DNA of 6,621 nucleotides from Parcubacteria group bacterium. Its GTDB lineage: Bacteria; Patescibacteriota; Minisyncoccia; Minisyncoccales; JAGUVE01. The translations under genes and the position numbers were made by a program. The notes under the pieces are model-generated. The model ran no database searches and was not told where the DNA came from. It was given only the letters and a program-made list of their open reading frames with translations. The stretch is taken from positions 1 through 6,621 of the forward strand of contig JAGUVE010000051.1 in assembly GCA_020063075.1 (NCBI GenBank), written 5' to 3'. Below, in pieces: positions 1 through 6,217 of the stretch (position 1 is its first letter; each line of letters begins with the position of its first letter).

Positions 1-1824
1 TTTTGGGAGAAATTAGCCGAGGGGCTTTTTTGGTTCAAGAGGTGGAAAAAATCTTTTGAGCACAACCCCCCCTATTTTAAATGGTTCGTTGGAGGAAAAC
101 TCAATATCACCTCAAATATTTTTGAAAAAAATTTATTAGGATTTCAAAAAATAAAAAATAAAACTGCTTTGATTTGGGAACCGGAACCTATTGAAGAAAA
201 CCCAAGAATCTTAACTTACGACGAACTTTTCAAAGAAGTAAATAAGTTTGCCAATACTCTTAAAAAATCCGGGGTAAAAAAGGGGGATAGGGTAGGGATT
301 TATCTACCTATGATTCCCGAAGTTTTAATTTCAATGCTTGCCTGCGCGCGTCTCGGCGCTGTTCACAGCGTGGTTTTTTCCGCTTTCTCGCCGCAAGCGC
401 TGAGGTTGCGGCTCCAGGATACGGAAGCCCGCATTTTAATAACTGCTGACGGTTATCATAGAAGGGGTCAAGTGGTTAATCTGAAAGAAAATGCTGATGA
501 GGGAATCAAAGAAACAAAAGTTGAAAAAGTTATCGTTGTAAAAAGAGCGGGGAATAAAGTAAATTGGCGGGAAGGACAAGATTTCTGGTACGATGACTTA
601 ATTAAAAACGAAAGCGGTCAATGCGAGCCGGAGGTGATGGAGTCCGAAGACCTGTTTTTTATTCTATACACCAGCGGAAGCACGGGAAAACCCAAAGGCA
701 CGGTTCACACTTGCGGCGGCTATGCGGTTCAGGCCCGTTGGACAGGGAAGTGGATTTTTGATTTGAAAGAAGATGATATTTTTTGGTGCACTTCTGACCC
801 CGGGTGGATTACCGGTCATACCTACACCATTTATTCGCCCCTGCTCAACGGCGTGACGACAATTATGTTTGAAGGCGCTCCTGATTTTCCAACCCCGGAA
901 AGATGGGCTCAAATTATTGAAAAACACAAAGTGACAACTTTTTATACCGCTCCAACCGCCATTAGAATGTTTGAAAAATACGGAACAGAATTGACCCGTA
1001 AACACAAATTTGAAACTCTCCAGCTTTTGGGTTCGGTCGGCGAACCAATTGATGAAACGGCCTGGCTTTGGTATTTTAAAGAAGTAGGAAAGGGAAAATG
1101 TCCGCTCGTTGACACTTGGTGGCAAACGGAAACAGGCGGAATTTTAATTACTTCTTTGCCGGGCGTAGGTCCTTTTAAACCCGCCTTCACCGGCCTGCCG
1201 TTTCCGGGAATAAAAGCAAAAATTTTGGATGAAAACGGTAAAAATTGCCCGGTCGGGAAAACAGGGAACTTGGCGCTCTTTCCGCCGTTTGCTCCCGGGC
1301 TATTGAGAGGAATTTACAAAAACCCGGAAAAGTACCTGGAAACCTATTGGAGTCAGTACGGAAATAAGGTATACTTTACTTCAGACGCCGCTTATAAAGA
1401 CAAATATGGACTAATCAGGATTGTGGGCAGGGTAGACGACGCAATAAAAGTTGCCGGTCACAGGCTCACAACCGGTGAATTAGAAGCGGCAATTAATTCT
1501 CATCCCGAAATTAATGAGTCAGCCGTTATTGGGATTCCCGACGAAATAAAAGGCGAGGTACCGGCCGCCTTTGTTGTTTATAAAGGCAAAAAGACAATTG
1601 ATGAGATAAAACAGGAAGTCCTTAATTTAATCAGAAAAGAAATAGGCCCCATTGCCTTGCCAAAAGAGGTCTTTGTGGTTGATGACTTGCCCAAAACCCG
1701 CTCCGGAAAAATTATGAGGAGAATTTTAAAGCGGCTCTGGACGGGCGAGGACTTGGGCGATTTATCAACCCTGTCCAACCCCGAAACCGTAGAAAAAATC
1801 AGAAAAATAATTAAAATAGAATAA
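1..1824 (+). CDS. acs: Acetyl-CoA synthetase, AMP-forming (acetate--CoA ligase), 5' partial
   Basis: Activates acetate with ATP to acetyl-AMP and then acetyl-CoA, in the cytoplasm. The frame is open from base 1, and the first residues (FWEKLAEGLFWFKRW, then KWFVGGKLN) match the N-terminal domain of this family, so the gene begins upstream; 607 residues are visible and perhaps 15 to 40 are missing. Motifs by visible residue: ATP loop YTSGSTGKPKG at 223-233, GWITGH, SVGEPI, WWQTETGG at 373-380, YFTSD, hinge GRVDDAIKVAGHRL, and PKTRSGKIMRR with the catalytic, often acetylated lysine at 570. The tryptophan of WWQTETGG, which limits the pocket to acetate in characterised enzymes, is present; the usual Val of GWVTGH is Ile, so propionate use cannot be excluded. 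YFTSDAA replaces the common YFTGDGA but keeps the Asp. It lies 44 bases before ppsA on the same strand, probably in one operon. Confidence 0.93.
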   Translation, partial: FWEKLAEGLFWFKRWKKSFEHNPPYFKWFVGGKLNITSNIFEKNLLGFQKIKNKTALIWEPEPIEENPRILTYDELFKEVNKFANTLKKSGVKKGDRVGIYLPMIPEVLISMLACARLGAVHSVVFSAFSPQALRLRLQDTEARILITADGYHRRGQVVNLKENADEGIKETKVEKVIVVKRAGNKVNWREGQDFWYDDLIKNESGQCEPEVMESEDLFFILYTSGSTGKPKGTVHTCGGYAVQARWTGKWIFDLKEDDIFWCTSDPGWITGHTYTIYSPLLNGVTTIMFEGAPDFPTPERWAQIIEKHKVTTFYTAPTAIRMFEKYGTELTRKHKFETLQLLGSVGEPIDETAWLWYFKEVGKGKCPLVDTWWQTETGGILITSLPGVGPFKPAFTGLPFPGIKAKILDENGKNCPVGKTGNLALFPPFAPGLLRGIYKNPEKYLETYWSQYGNKVYFTSDAAYKDKYGLIRIVGRVDDAIKVAGHRLTTGELEAAINSHPEINESAVIGIPDEIKGEVPAAFVVYKGKKTIDEIKQEVLNLIRKEIGPIALPKEVFVVDDLPKTRSGKIMRRILKRLWTGEDLGDLSTLSNPETVEKIRKIIKIE

Positions 1825-1828
1825 AAAT

Positions 1829-1868
1829 AAATTTTCCGAAATTTCTGAATTTCGAAATAATCTAAACA
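1829..1868 (+). promoter_or_regulatory. AT-rich leader of ppsA with dyad and TCTAAACA motif
   Basis: This fills most of the acs-ppsA gap. It holds an inverted repeat, CGAAATT (1837-1843) and AATTTCG (1848-1854) around a 4-base loop, overlapping a 10-base palindrome ATTTCGAAAT (1849-1858). It ends in TCTAAACA directly before the ATG, so TCTAAACAATG spans 1861-1871. There is no GGAGG-like ribosome binding site. The segment 1829-1845 matches 5476-5492 before the L25 gene at 15 of 17 bases, and the TCTAAACAATG end is identical there. No T-run follows the dyad, so it is not an obvious terminator. The function is unknown; a translation-initiation or dispersed intergenic repeat role is inferred. Confidence 0.5.
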
Positions 1869-4298
1869 ATGACGGATAAGGCATTAAAATATATACTTTG
1901 GTTTAAGGATATTTCCGCGAAGGATTTGGCTTTGGTTGGAGGAAAGAATGCCTCTTTGGGCGAGATGTTTTCAAAATTAACAAAAAAAGGCGTCAACATT
2001 CCAGACGGTTTTGCCATTACAACCGCCGCCTATCGGAAGTTTGAAAAAGAAAACGGGCTCGATGAGCAATTGAAAACAATTCTCAAAAAATTCGCGCCGA
2101 CAAGTATAAAAAGTTTGCAGGAAACCGGCCGAGCGGCCAGAAATCTTTTCATGAAAGCAAAATTTCCCAAGGATTTAGAAGAAGAAATAATTGAGGACTA
2201 CGAAGACCTCAAGAGAAAGGACGTGTCCAAAATTGGCGATGTGGCAATCAGGTCCTCGGGGGTGGCCGAAGACCAGCCCAAAACCTCTTTTGCCGGCCAA
2301 TTTGAAACATTTTTGAATGTTTCGGGAAAAGAGGATTTATTGGAGGCGATAAAAAAATGCTTTGCCTCTTCTTTTTCAGACCGTGCCATTGCCTATCGCG
2401 AAGAAAAAAAAGTGCCGCATTTAAAATTTGCTCTTTCAGTCGGCGTTCAAAACATGGTAAGGTCGGATTTAGCTTCCTCGGGGGTGATATTTACTTTGGA
2501 TACCGAGACCGGGTTTCAAAACGTTGTTTTGATAAACTCCATATTCGGGGTGGGGGAATTGATAGTTAAGGGAGAAATTACGCCTGATGAATTTTATGTT
2601 TTTAAGCCCACTTTAAAACAAGGATATAAGTCAATCATAGTTAAGAATTTGGGAAGAAAAACAAAAAAATATATCTATAACCATAAAGGAGGTCTAAAAG
2701 AAAAAAGCATTCCAAGACATCGGCAGATTAAATTTTCAATAAGCGATAAAGAAGTTTTAACCCTGGCTAAATGGGCGATAATTATTGAAGAGCATTATCA
2801 AACACCTCAGGATATTGAGTGGGCAAAGGATGGAAAGACGGGAAAATTATTCATTGTGCAGTCAAGACCGGAAACCATCTTCGCTAAAAAGGAGATTGCG
2901 TTTTTTGAAGAATATAAAATAAAAAACAGCCATGAGCCGATTATAACCGGCATTGCCGTTGGCAACAAAATCGGGCAGGGAAAGGTTCATATTATTTCCG
3001 ATATTTCCAGAATCTCAGAGTTTAAAAAAGGAGAGGTCTTAGTGACAAGAATGACCAATCCCGACTGGGTGCCTTTAATGAGGATAGCGGCCGCCATTAT
3101 AACCGACGAAGGAGGAAAAACCGCTCATGCGGCGATTGTCAGCCGGGAATTGGGAATACCGGCAATTGTCGGAACAGGACGGGGAACGCGGGCTTTAAAA
3201 GACGGCGAGCTCGTAACGGTTGATTGCACCTCGGGCTCAGAGGGCAGAATTTTTTTCGGCAAAGTCCCCTTTGAAATTAAAAGGTATGATTTAAAGAAAA
3301 TTCCGGATTTGAAAACGAAAATAATGGTAAATGTAGGCGCTCCGGAAATCGCTTTCAAAACCTCTTTCTTGCCAACGGATGGCGTGGGGTTGGCCAGAAT
3401 AGAATTTATTTTGGCCGAGAAAATCAGGATTCATCCATTAGCTTTAATTCATTACGATAAACTCAAAACTTTCGCCAAAGCCACGGCGAGGGCGGGAAAG
3501 CAAAACTCCAAAGTTAACACAAAGAAAATAATTGAAGATATAGACAGAATTACAGTCGGTTATAAAGATAAAAAACAATATTTTGTCGCGCAATTGGCCG
3601 AGGGTATTTCCCAGATTGCTTCGGCCTTCTATCCAAAGCCGGTTATTGTCAGATTTTCTGATTTTAAAACCAATGAATACGCGGCTTTAATCGGCGGGAA
3701 AATCTTTGAGCCGAAAGAATCAAATCCGATGCTCGGCTGGCGGGGGGCTTCCAGATATTATGACGACAGATTCAGACCGGCTTTCGAAATGGAAATTTCG
3801 GCGATTAAAAAAGCGCGGGAGGTTTTTGGACTGTCTAATATCTGGCCTATGGTTCCTTTTTGCCGAACCCTTGAAGAAGGCAGAGAGGTTTTAGAATTAA
3901 TGAAGAAAAACGGATTGGAAAGAGGGAAGCGAGGTTTGAAAGTAATTGTAATGTGTGAAATTCCTTCAAATGTGGTTCTGGCTGAAGAATTTTTGGAGAT
4001 ATTTGACGGAATGTCAATCGGTTCCAACGATTTGACTCAATTGACTTTGGGTTTGGACAGAGATAATGCAATCATAGCCAAGATAGGTGACGAAAGAAAC
4101 GAAGCCGTAAAGGAAATGGTAAGAAAGGTTATTCGTCTTTGCAAAAAGAAAAAGAAATATTGCGGAATTTGCGGTCAGGCGCCGTCGGACTTTTTGGAAT
4201 TTGTCGAATTCTTGGTAAAAGAAGGAATTGAATCAATATCGCTTAATCCCGACACGGTAATCAAAACCATTTTGAATTTGGCAAAAATTAAGTTATAA
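1869..4298 (+). CDS. ppsA: Phosphoenolpyruvate synthase (pyruvate, water dikinase)
   Basis: Converts pyruvate, ATP and water to PEP, AMP and phosphate, the entry step of gluconeogenesis. The 809 residues show the three expected parts. The N-terminal ATP-binding domain runs to about 335 (GGKNASLGEM at 24-33, RSSGVAEDQP at 128-137, DIEWAKDG at 315-322, IVQSRPET at 329-336). The swivelling phosphohistidine domain spans about 360-465, with TDEGGKTAHAAI and the phospho-acceptor His420. The C-terminal PEP/pyruvate domain has NPMLGWRGASRY, CEIPSN, SIGSNDLTQLTLGLDRD and GICGQAPSD with the catalytic Cys768. The SNDLTQ and GICGQ signatures and the length fit PpsA rather than pyruvate phosphate dikinase. 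Residues 535-544 (FAKATARAGK), encoded by a GC-rich palindromic segment, sit in a linker that looks longer than in the E. coli enzyme. The start is the first ATG, placed before the conserved N-terminus, without a ribosome binding site. Confidence 0.95.
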   Translation: MTDKALKYILWFKDISAKDLALVGGKNASLGEMFSKLTKKGVNIPDGFAITTAAYRKFEKENGLDEQLKTILKKFAPTSIKSLQETGRAARNLFMKAKFPKDLEEEIIEDYEDLKRKDVSKIGDVAIRSSGVAEDQPKTSFAGQFETFLNVSGKEDLLEAIKKCFASSFSDRAIAYREEKKVPHLKFALSVGVQNMVRSDLASSGVIFTLDTETGFQNVVLINSIFGVGELIVKGEITPDEFYVFKPTLKQGYKSIIVKNLGRKTKKYIYNHKGGLKEKSIPRHRQIKFSISDKEVLTLAKWAIIIEEHYQTPQDIEWAKDGKTGKLFIVQSRPETIFAKKEIAFFEEYKIKNSHEPIITGIAVGNKIGQGKVHIISDISRISEFKKGEVLVTRMTNPDWVPLMRIAAAIITDEGGKTAHAAIVSRELGIPAIVGTGRGTRALKDGELVTVDCTSGSEGRIFFGKVPFEIKRYDLKKIPDLKTKIMVNVGAPEIAFKTSFLPTDGVGLARIEFILAEKIRIHPLALIHYDKLKTFAKATARAGKQNSKVNTKKIIEDIDRITVGYKDKKQYFVAQLAEGISQIASAFYPKPVIVRFSDFKTNEYAALIGGKIFEPKESNPMLGWRGASRYYDDRFRPAFEMEISAIKKAREVFGLSNIWPMVPFCRTLEEGREVLELMKKNGLERGKRGLKVIVMCEIPSNVVLAEEFLEIFDGMSIGSNDLTQLTLGLDRDNAIIAKIGDERNEAVKEMVRKVIRLCKKKKKYCGICGQAPSDFLEFVEFLVKEGIESISLNPDTVIKTILNLAKIKL
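3469..3500 (+). repeat. GC-rich palindromic segment embedded in frame in ppsA
   Basis: This short GC-rich island sits in otherwise AT-rich coding sequence. TCGCC (3472-3476) and GGCGA (3485-3489) form an inverted repeat around an 8-base loop; alternatively CTTTCGCC (3469-3476) pairs with GGC and GAAAG (3491-3500) with a 2-base bulge. The 7-base direct repeat CAAAACT lies on each side (3464-3470 and 3501-3507). It encodes FAKATARAGK, in a variable linker of PEP synthase. It resembles a small palindromic repeat accepted within a gene. A single copy in this window cannot prove that it is a dispersed repeat. Confidence 0.45.
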
Positions 4299-4299
4299 T
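4272..4299 (+). promoter_or_regulatory. Candidate sigma-70-type promoter for the aldolase/phosphatase gene
   Basis: A perfect -10 hexamer TATAAT (4294-4299) lies 16 bases after TTGAAT (4272-4277), which matches 4 of 6 consensus -35 bases. The TAA stop codon of ppsA is inside the -10 box. Transcription would start near 4306, leaving a leader of about 30 bases before the ATG at 4335. In AT-rich DNA such matches arise by chance, and the gene could equally be read through from ppsA. Confidence 0.35.
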
Positions 4300-4334
4300 A
4301 TAAAAGTCGATTCAAATTTTTAATAAAGAATAAT

Positions 4335-5453
4335 ATGGCAAAAATTACTTTATCAATCATTAAAGCCGACATCGGCTCAATCGGCGGTCATATAAAACCG
4401 AGCCAAAAGGTCCTGGCCGCGGTTGAAAATTATGTAAGGAAAAAAAGGGAGAAACTGATAATTGATTATTATATTGGTTATACCGGAGACGATATAGCCA
4501 TTTTGACAACCCACAAAAAAGGCGTCTTAAATGAAAAAATTCATAAACTTTGCTTTGAGGCGCTTCTTGCAGGAACACAAGTAGCCAAGTCCCAGGGATT
4601 GTATGGAGCCGGCCAGGATTTATTGGTTGAGGCGTTTTCGGGAAATGTTAAGGGCATGGGCCCCCAGGTTGCCGAAATGGAAATAGAGGAAAGAGAGGCC
4701 GACCCATTTTTAGCTTTTTTTGCCGACAAGACAGAACCCGGGGCGTATAATTTACCGCTTTATCTGTCATTTGCCGACCCAATGCATTGCGCCGGCTTGA
4801 TTTTAGCGCCAAAACTCAAAAAGGGTTTCAAATTTGTGATTATGGATGTCAATTACACTCAAGGAGATAAAATTATTGAGTTAGTGACGCCGGAAGAAAC
4901 GTATGATATCGCCGCCCTCTTAAGAGACAACGGAAGATATATTGTGGAATCAATTTTCTCGCGGGCAAGCGGAGAGCAGGTAGTTTCGGTTTCCACCACT
5001 CGGCTTCATAATATTGCCGGCAAATATGTGGGGAAAGACGATCCGGTAATGCTCGTTAGAACACAGAGAGATTTTCCAGCCACCGGCGAAATTCTCTCGC
5101 CTTATGCCATCGGTCATTTCGTCTCCGGTTTTATGAGGGGTTCTCATAATGGACCCTTGCTTCCCGTGAAGAAAAACTCCCAGATTTCTTTTTTTGACGG
5201 GCCGCCGATAGTCAACTCTTTGGCCTTTTCGATGAGGCAGGGTAAGTTAACCGAGCCCGCCGATTGTTTTGACCAGCCCTATTGGGATTATATCAGAATG
5301 AAAATCAGTCAAAAGGCGGAAGAAATAAGAAGGCAGGGATTTTCAGGGCCGGCAATGCTGCCGATGTCGGAATTGGAATATACCGGAGTTATGGAGACGT
5401 TGAGGGATTTGGAAAAAAGATTTAAAGTTAGAAAATCAGGCGCAAGAAAATAG
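4335..5453 (+). CDS. fbp: Fructose-1,6-bisphosphate aldolase/phosphatase, archaeal type (class V FBPase)
   Basis: A single-domain bifunctional enzyme that condenses dihydroxyacetone phosphate with glyceraldehyde 3-phosphate and then removes the 1-phosphate, giving fructose 6-phosphate; this makes gluconeogenesis one-way. The 372 residues have the family's usual length and motifs from end to end: IKADIGSIGGH (metal-binding Asp12, His19), GDDIAI (Asp52, Asp53), GAGQDLL, FSGNVKGMGP, EMEIEER, ADKTEPGAYNLPLY (Asp131, Lys132), AGKYVGKDDPV, FMRGSHNGPLLPV, FDGPP and ELEYT. By comparison with the archaeal enzymes, Lys234 is the Schiff-base lysine of the aldolase step and Tyr231 and Tyr349 are the mobile catalytic tyrosines; all are present, so both activities should be intact. 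The gene starts 36 bases after ppsA, with only a weak AAAGA as possible ribosome binding site. The family is typical of archaea and deep-branching bacteria. Confidence 0.95.
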   Translation: MAKITLSIIKADIGSIGGHIKPSQKVLAAVENYVRKKREKLIIDYYIGYTGDDIAILTTHKKGVLNEKIHKLCFEALLAGTQVAKSQGLYGAGQDLLVEAFSGNVKGMGPQVAEMEIEEREADPFLAFFADKTEPGAYNLPLYLSFADPMHCAGLILAPKLKKGFKFVIMDVNYTQGDKIIELVTPEETYDIAALLRDNGRYIVESIFSRASGEQVVSVSTTRLHNIAGKYVGKDDPVMLVRTQRDFPATGEILSPYAIGHFVSGFMRGSHNGPLLPVKKNSQISFFDGPPIVNSLAFSMRQGKLTEPADCFDQPYWDYIRMKISQKAEEIRRQGFSGPAMLPMSELEYTGVMETLRDLEKRFKVRKSGARK

Positions 5454-5457
5454 AAAT

Positions 5458-5523
5458 GAATTTTCAGAAATCTTTAAATTTTCAGAAATTTGAAAAATTT
5501 CTAAACAATCGAATTTCTAAACA
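5458..5523 (+). repeat. AT-rich intergenic repeat block before the L25 gene
   Basis: The gap before the L25 gene is built of short repeats. TTTTCAGAAAT occurs at 5461-5471 and 5479-5489. AGAAATTT (5484-5491) and AAATTTCT (5495-5502) form a perfect 8-base inverted repeat with a GAA loop. The 14-mer AATTTCTAAACAAT occurs at 5496-5509 and 5512-5525, a 16-base period, and the second copy runs into the L25 start codon. The segment 5476-5492 resembles 1829-1845 before ppsA. No Shine-Dalgarno sequence and no clear promoter are visible. The block may be a dispersed intergenic repeat or a translation leader; neither is proven. Confidence 0.55.
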
Positions 5524-6201
5524 ATGTTAACTTTATCGGCAAAAATCCGCAAAGAATTTGGTAAAAAAGTAAAACCCCTTCGTCAGAGGGATGTTTTGCC
5601 CGCTGTTTTGTATGGACATAAGGTCCACAATTTAAATTTGGAAGTTGATTTGAAAGACTTTGAGAAAATCTATCATGAATCCGGCGAAAGTTCCCTGCTA
5701 TCATTAGAAGTCGAAGGAAAAAATTTGCCAGTTCTTATTCATGACGTTCAATTTGACCCGCTTACAGAAAAACCAATTCACATTGATTTCTATCAGCCAT
5801 CATTGAAAGAAGAAATTGAGGCAAAAATTCTTCTGGTCTTTGAGGGTGAAGCTCCCGCCGTAAAGGAATTGGGAGGAACCTTCGTTAAAAACATATCAGA
5901 GCTCGCAGTGAAAGCGATCGCAACCCAACTTACCAGAGAAATTCGGATTGATATTTCCAACTTAAAAACCTTTGAGGATAATATTTTGATTAAGCATTTA
6001 AAGGTGCCAAAAGGAGTTAGAATTTTAAGAAATCCCGAAGACATTTTGGCTTGGGTTTCTCCTCCGGAAAAAATTGAAGAAGAGCTGGCAAAACCAATTG
6101 AGGAAAAGGTGGAGGAAGTGAAGGAAGTAGAAAAAGAAAAAAAGGAAAAAGAGGCGGAGGAAAAGGAAGGTGGAGAGAAAACGGAAGGAACTAAAAAGTA
6201 A
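5524..6201 (+). CDS. rplY: 50S ribosomal protein L25, CTC/TL5 form with charged C-terminal tail
   Basis: Binds 5S rRNA in the large ribosomal subunit. Residues 1 to about 92 form the L25 domain (LSAKIRKEFGKKVKPLRQ, then LPAVLYGHK, and VLIHDVQFDPLTEKPIHIDFY at its end). Residues about 95-180 form the TL5/CTC beta domain (KILLVFEGEAPAVKELGGTF, then LKVPKGVRIL and PEDILAWV). The last 45 residues are almost only Glu, Lys, Val and Ala, a flexible tail of the kind common in this family. E. coli L25, with about 94 residues, lacks the second domain. The chosen ATG gives the normal family N-terminus; it overlaps the TCTAAACAATG motif and has no ribosome binding site. The 70-base gap after the aldolase/phosphatase gene leaves open whether it is co-transcribed with the metabolic genes. 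Confidence 0.93.
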   Translation: MLTLSAKIRKEFGKKVKPLRQRDVLPAVLYGHKVHNLNLEVDLKDFEKIYHESGESSLLSLEVEGKNLPVLIHDVQFDPLTEKPIHIDFYQPSLKEEIEAKILLVFEGEAPAVKELGGTFVKNISELAVKAIATQLTREIRIDISNLKTFEDNILIKHLKVPKGVRILRNPEDILAWVSPPEKIEEELAKPIEEKVEEVKEVEKEKKEKEAEEKEGGEKTEGTKK

Positions 6202-6217
6202 AAAAGAAAAATGAAAA

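Noticed and set aside
15..31. AGCC and GGCT stem followed by six T, like a small terminator
   Set aside because: The stem is only four base pairs and lies within conserved acs coding sequence.
169..171. TTG as the start codon of the acetyl-CoA synthetase gene
   Set aside because: The same frame is open back to base 1 and encodes the recognisable N-terminal domain of the family; this TTG is an internal Leu codon in TALIWEPEP.
664..1190. Open frames on the - strand opposite acs (664-1125, 942-1190)
   Set aside because: They lie fully within a well-conserved gene, and their translations show no recognisable domain or natural composition. The same applies to the other antisense frames across ppsA, fbp and rplY.
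1937..1950. GGAGG followed by ATG as a later start near 1948
   Set aside because: The bases are codons of the conserved GGKNASLGEM motif, and the ATG is out of frame with ppsA.
2357..2569. A 70-codon + strand frame inside ppsA
   Set aside because: It is an out-of-frame shadow of the conserved ATP-binding domain, with no family resemblance.
2685..2693. AAAGGAGGT, a perfect Shine-Dalgarno-like sequence
   Set aside because: It lies within ppsA codons and no start codon follows at a usable distance.
4271..4316. Inverted repeat TTTGAAT and ATTCAAA flanking the candidate -10 box, as an operator
   Set aside because: Seven AT-rich bases separated by more than 30 bases are easily explained by chance.
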